Below are positions 5,352 through 5,940 of a stretch of 5,940 bases of DNA, piece by piece. Positions within the stretch are counted from its first letter, which is position 1; each line of letters starts with the position of its first letter. Below the pieces are notes generated by a model. It had not been told where the DNA came from. It saw only the letters and a list, made by a program, of their open reading frames with translations, and ran no database searches. The DNA comes from Elusimicrobiota bacterium (GTDB lineage: Bacteria > Elusimicrobiota > Elusimicrobia > Elusimicrobiales > Elusimicrobiaceae), in NCBI GenBank assembly GCA_031259485.1, contig JAIRLH010000059.1, positions 1 to 5,940 of the forward strand. The letters run 5' to 3'. The position numbers and the translations under genes are program-made.

Positions 5352-5852
5352 ATGAAACACAACAAAGATGCTTTTACACTAATTGAATTATTAGTTGCTG
5401 TCTTAATAATCGGCATACTCGCCGCTGTTGCTTTTGCGCAATATCAAAAAGCTGTGGAAAAAATTCGCGCTACGGAAGCTTTTATACTGGGTAAAGCTAT
5501 AATAAATTCAGCGGAAAGATTCTACTTAGCGCATGGAGTTTATCCGGATAGTTTTGATAACTTAGATATTTCTTTTCATTCTACTGGAAACAGCATTGAT
5601 TCACACAATACTGATATTAGAACAGTTAAGTTTTATAAGTTCCAAATTGGAGGCGTTTTGTCGCAATCTAGAGTAAATATAGCATCAACAGGTAAGCGAT
5701 ACCAGTGGTTCAATTTTTATTTTAATAATTCTTCTGGTAGAGGCAAAATTTTTTGCAGAGATGAGCAATACGAAAATTCCGTTTGTCAAAAATTTCAAAA
5801 TAAATATGTTGGACAACTTTCCGATGGATGGTATCAATGGGAGCTAAAATAA
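5352..5852 (+). CDS. Type IV pilin (PilE/PilA-like) prepilin
   Basis: The 166-residue prepilin has a short charged leader, MKHNKDA, then the class III motif FTLIELLVAVLIIGILAA (8-25). Processing is expected between A7 and F8, with E12 as the conserved Glu at +5; Ala rather than Gly sits at -1. The hydrophobic helix continues into AQYQKAVEKIRATEAF (29-44), a signature style of Elusimicrobiota pilins. The globular domain has HGVYPDSFDNLDISF (61-75) and a C-terminal Cys pair C135/C145 likely to form the D-region disulfide. It would be cut by the prepilin peptidase encoded 97 bp upstream and assembled into a pilus or pseudopilus, for adhesion, motility, DNA uptake or secretion. It has its own promoter, inverted repeat, Shine-Dalgarno sequence and terminator. 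Its base composition is much lower in GC than the upstream genes (two sampled 60-base stretches give about 30%, against about 60% in the peptidases), suggesting a different history. Whether it is a major or minor pilin cannot be told. Confidence 0.92.
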   Translation: MKHNKDAFTLIELLVAVLIIGILAAVAFAQYQKAVEKIRATEAFILGKAIINSAERFYLAHGVYPDSFDNLDISFHSTGNSIDSHNTDIRTVKFYKFQIGGVLSQSRVNIASTGKRYQWFNFYFNNSSGRGKIFCRDEQYENSVCQKFQNKYVGQLSDGWYQWELK

Positions 5853-5888
5853 GATAAGTTAAAACATTTAGAAATTTTTTATAATTTG

Positions 5889-5935
5889 AGCCATTTGCGC
5901 GAAGGCTAAGGCGCGGTGGCTGATTTTGTTTTTCT
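5889..5935 (+). terminator. Rho-independent terminator after the pilin gene
   Basis: AGCCA (5889-5893) pairs with TGGCT (5917-5921) and GCGC (5897-5900) with GCGC (5911-5914). The two stems are joined through a TTT/GG internal loop that can form T-G wobbles, with a 10-base apical loop. The stem is followed by GATTTTGTTTTTCTC. It begins 36 bases after the pilin stop and fits termination of a single-gene transcript. Confidence 0.65.
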
Positions 5936-5940
5936 CTTCC

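Noticed and set aside
5880..5885. Perfect TATAAT after the pilin gene
   Set aside because: No -35-like hexamer lies 16-18 bases upstream, and it sits immediately before a terminator-like hairpin in AT-rich sequence, so chance is likely.

Overview
The window looks like a bacterial chromosome segment from an uncultured or host-associated member of the Elusimicrobiota. This is an inference of moderate confidence. It rests on two type IV pilin-like proteins of the style common in that phylum: an FTLIELLVAVLIIGILAA-type N-terminus running into a QYQKAVEK-like segment, a (W/F)xx(L/I)D(I/L) motif, and a C-terminal Cys-x8/9-Cys pair. No 16S rRNA or other marker gene is present to confirm it.

Layout. 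Positions 1-363 (+) are the C-terminal part of a pilin-like protein whose start lies outside the window. A short spacer (364-514) carries a terminator hairpin. A tRNA-Leu(CAA) follows on the minus strand (515-597). Positions 598-747 hold no gene but contain a 67-base segment that can fold into a three-way junction. An N-acetylmuramoyl-L-alanine amidase (Amidase_3) occupies 748 to 2088 or 2115 on the minus strand. Its 5' end abuts, or overlaps within one CATG, the start of a plus-strand gene cluster: a Nif3/YbgI-family metal protein (2114-2848), an M20-family metallopeptidase (2861-4093), a small atypical pseudopilin-like protein (4096-4479) and a type 4 prepilin peptidase (4469-5254). Gaps in the cluster are 12 bp, 2 bp and an 11-bp overlap, so it is probably one operon. 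A separate pilin gene (5352-5852) follows with its own promoter, a perfect 11-bp inverted repeat, a Shine-Dalgarno sequence and a terminator.

How the genes fit together. The prepilin peptidase is the enzyme expected to trim and methylate the pilin at 5352-5852, and probably the pilin whose tail opens the window. The small protein directly upstream of the peptidase keeps the hydrophobic helix and a GspG-like tail but lacks a normal cleavage motif. The amidase remodels peptidoglycan. The Nif3 and M20 proteins look like general metabolic genes sharing the transcript.

The most notable points are the atypical pseudopilin coupled to the peptidase gene, the promoter-overlapping inverted repeat before the pilin, the structured element near the tRNA, the missing signal peptide on the amidase, and the sharply lower GC content of the last pilin gene. 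No CRISPR array, insertion sequence, integrase or clear defence system was seen.
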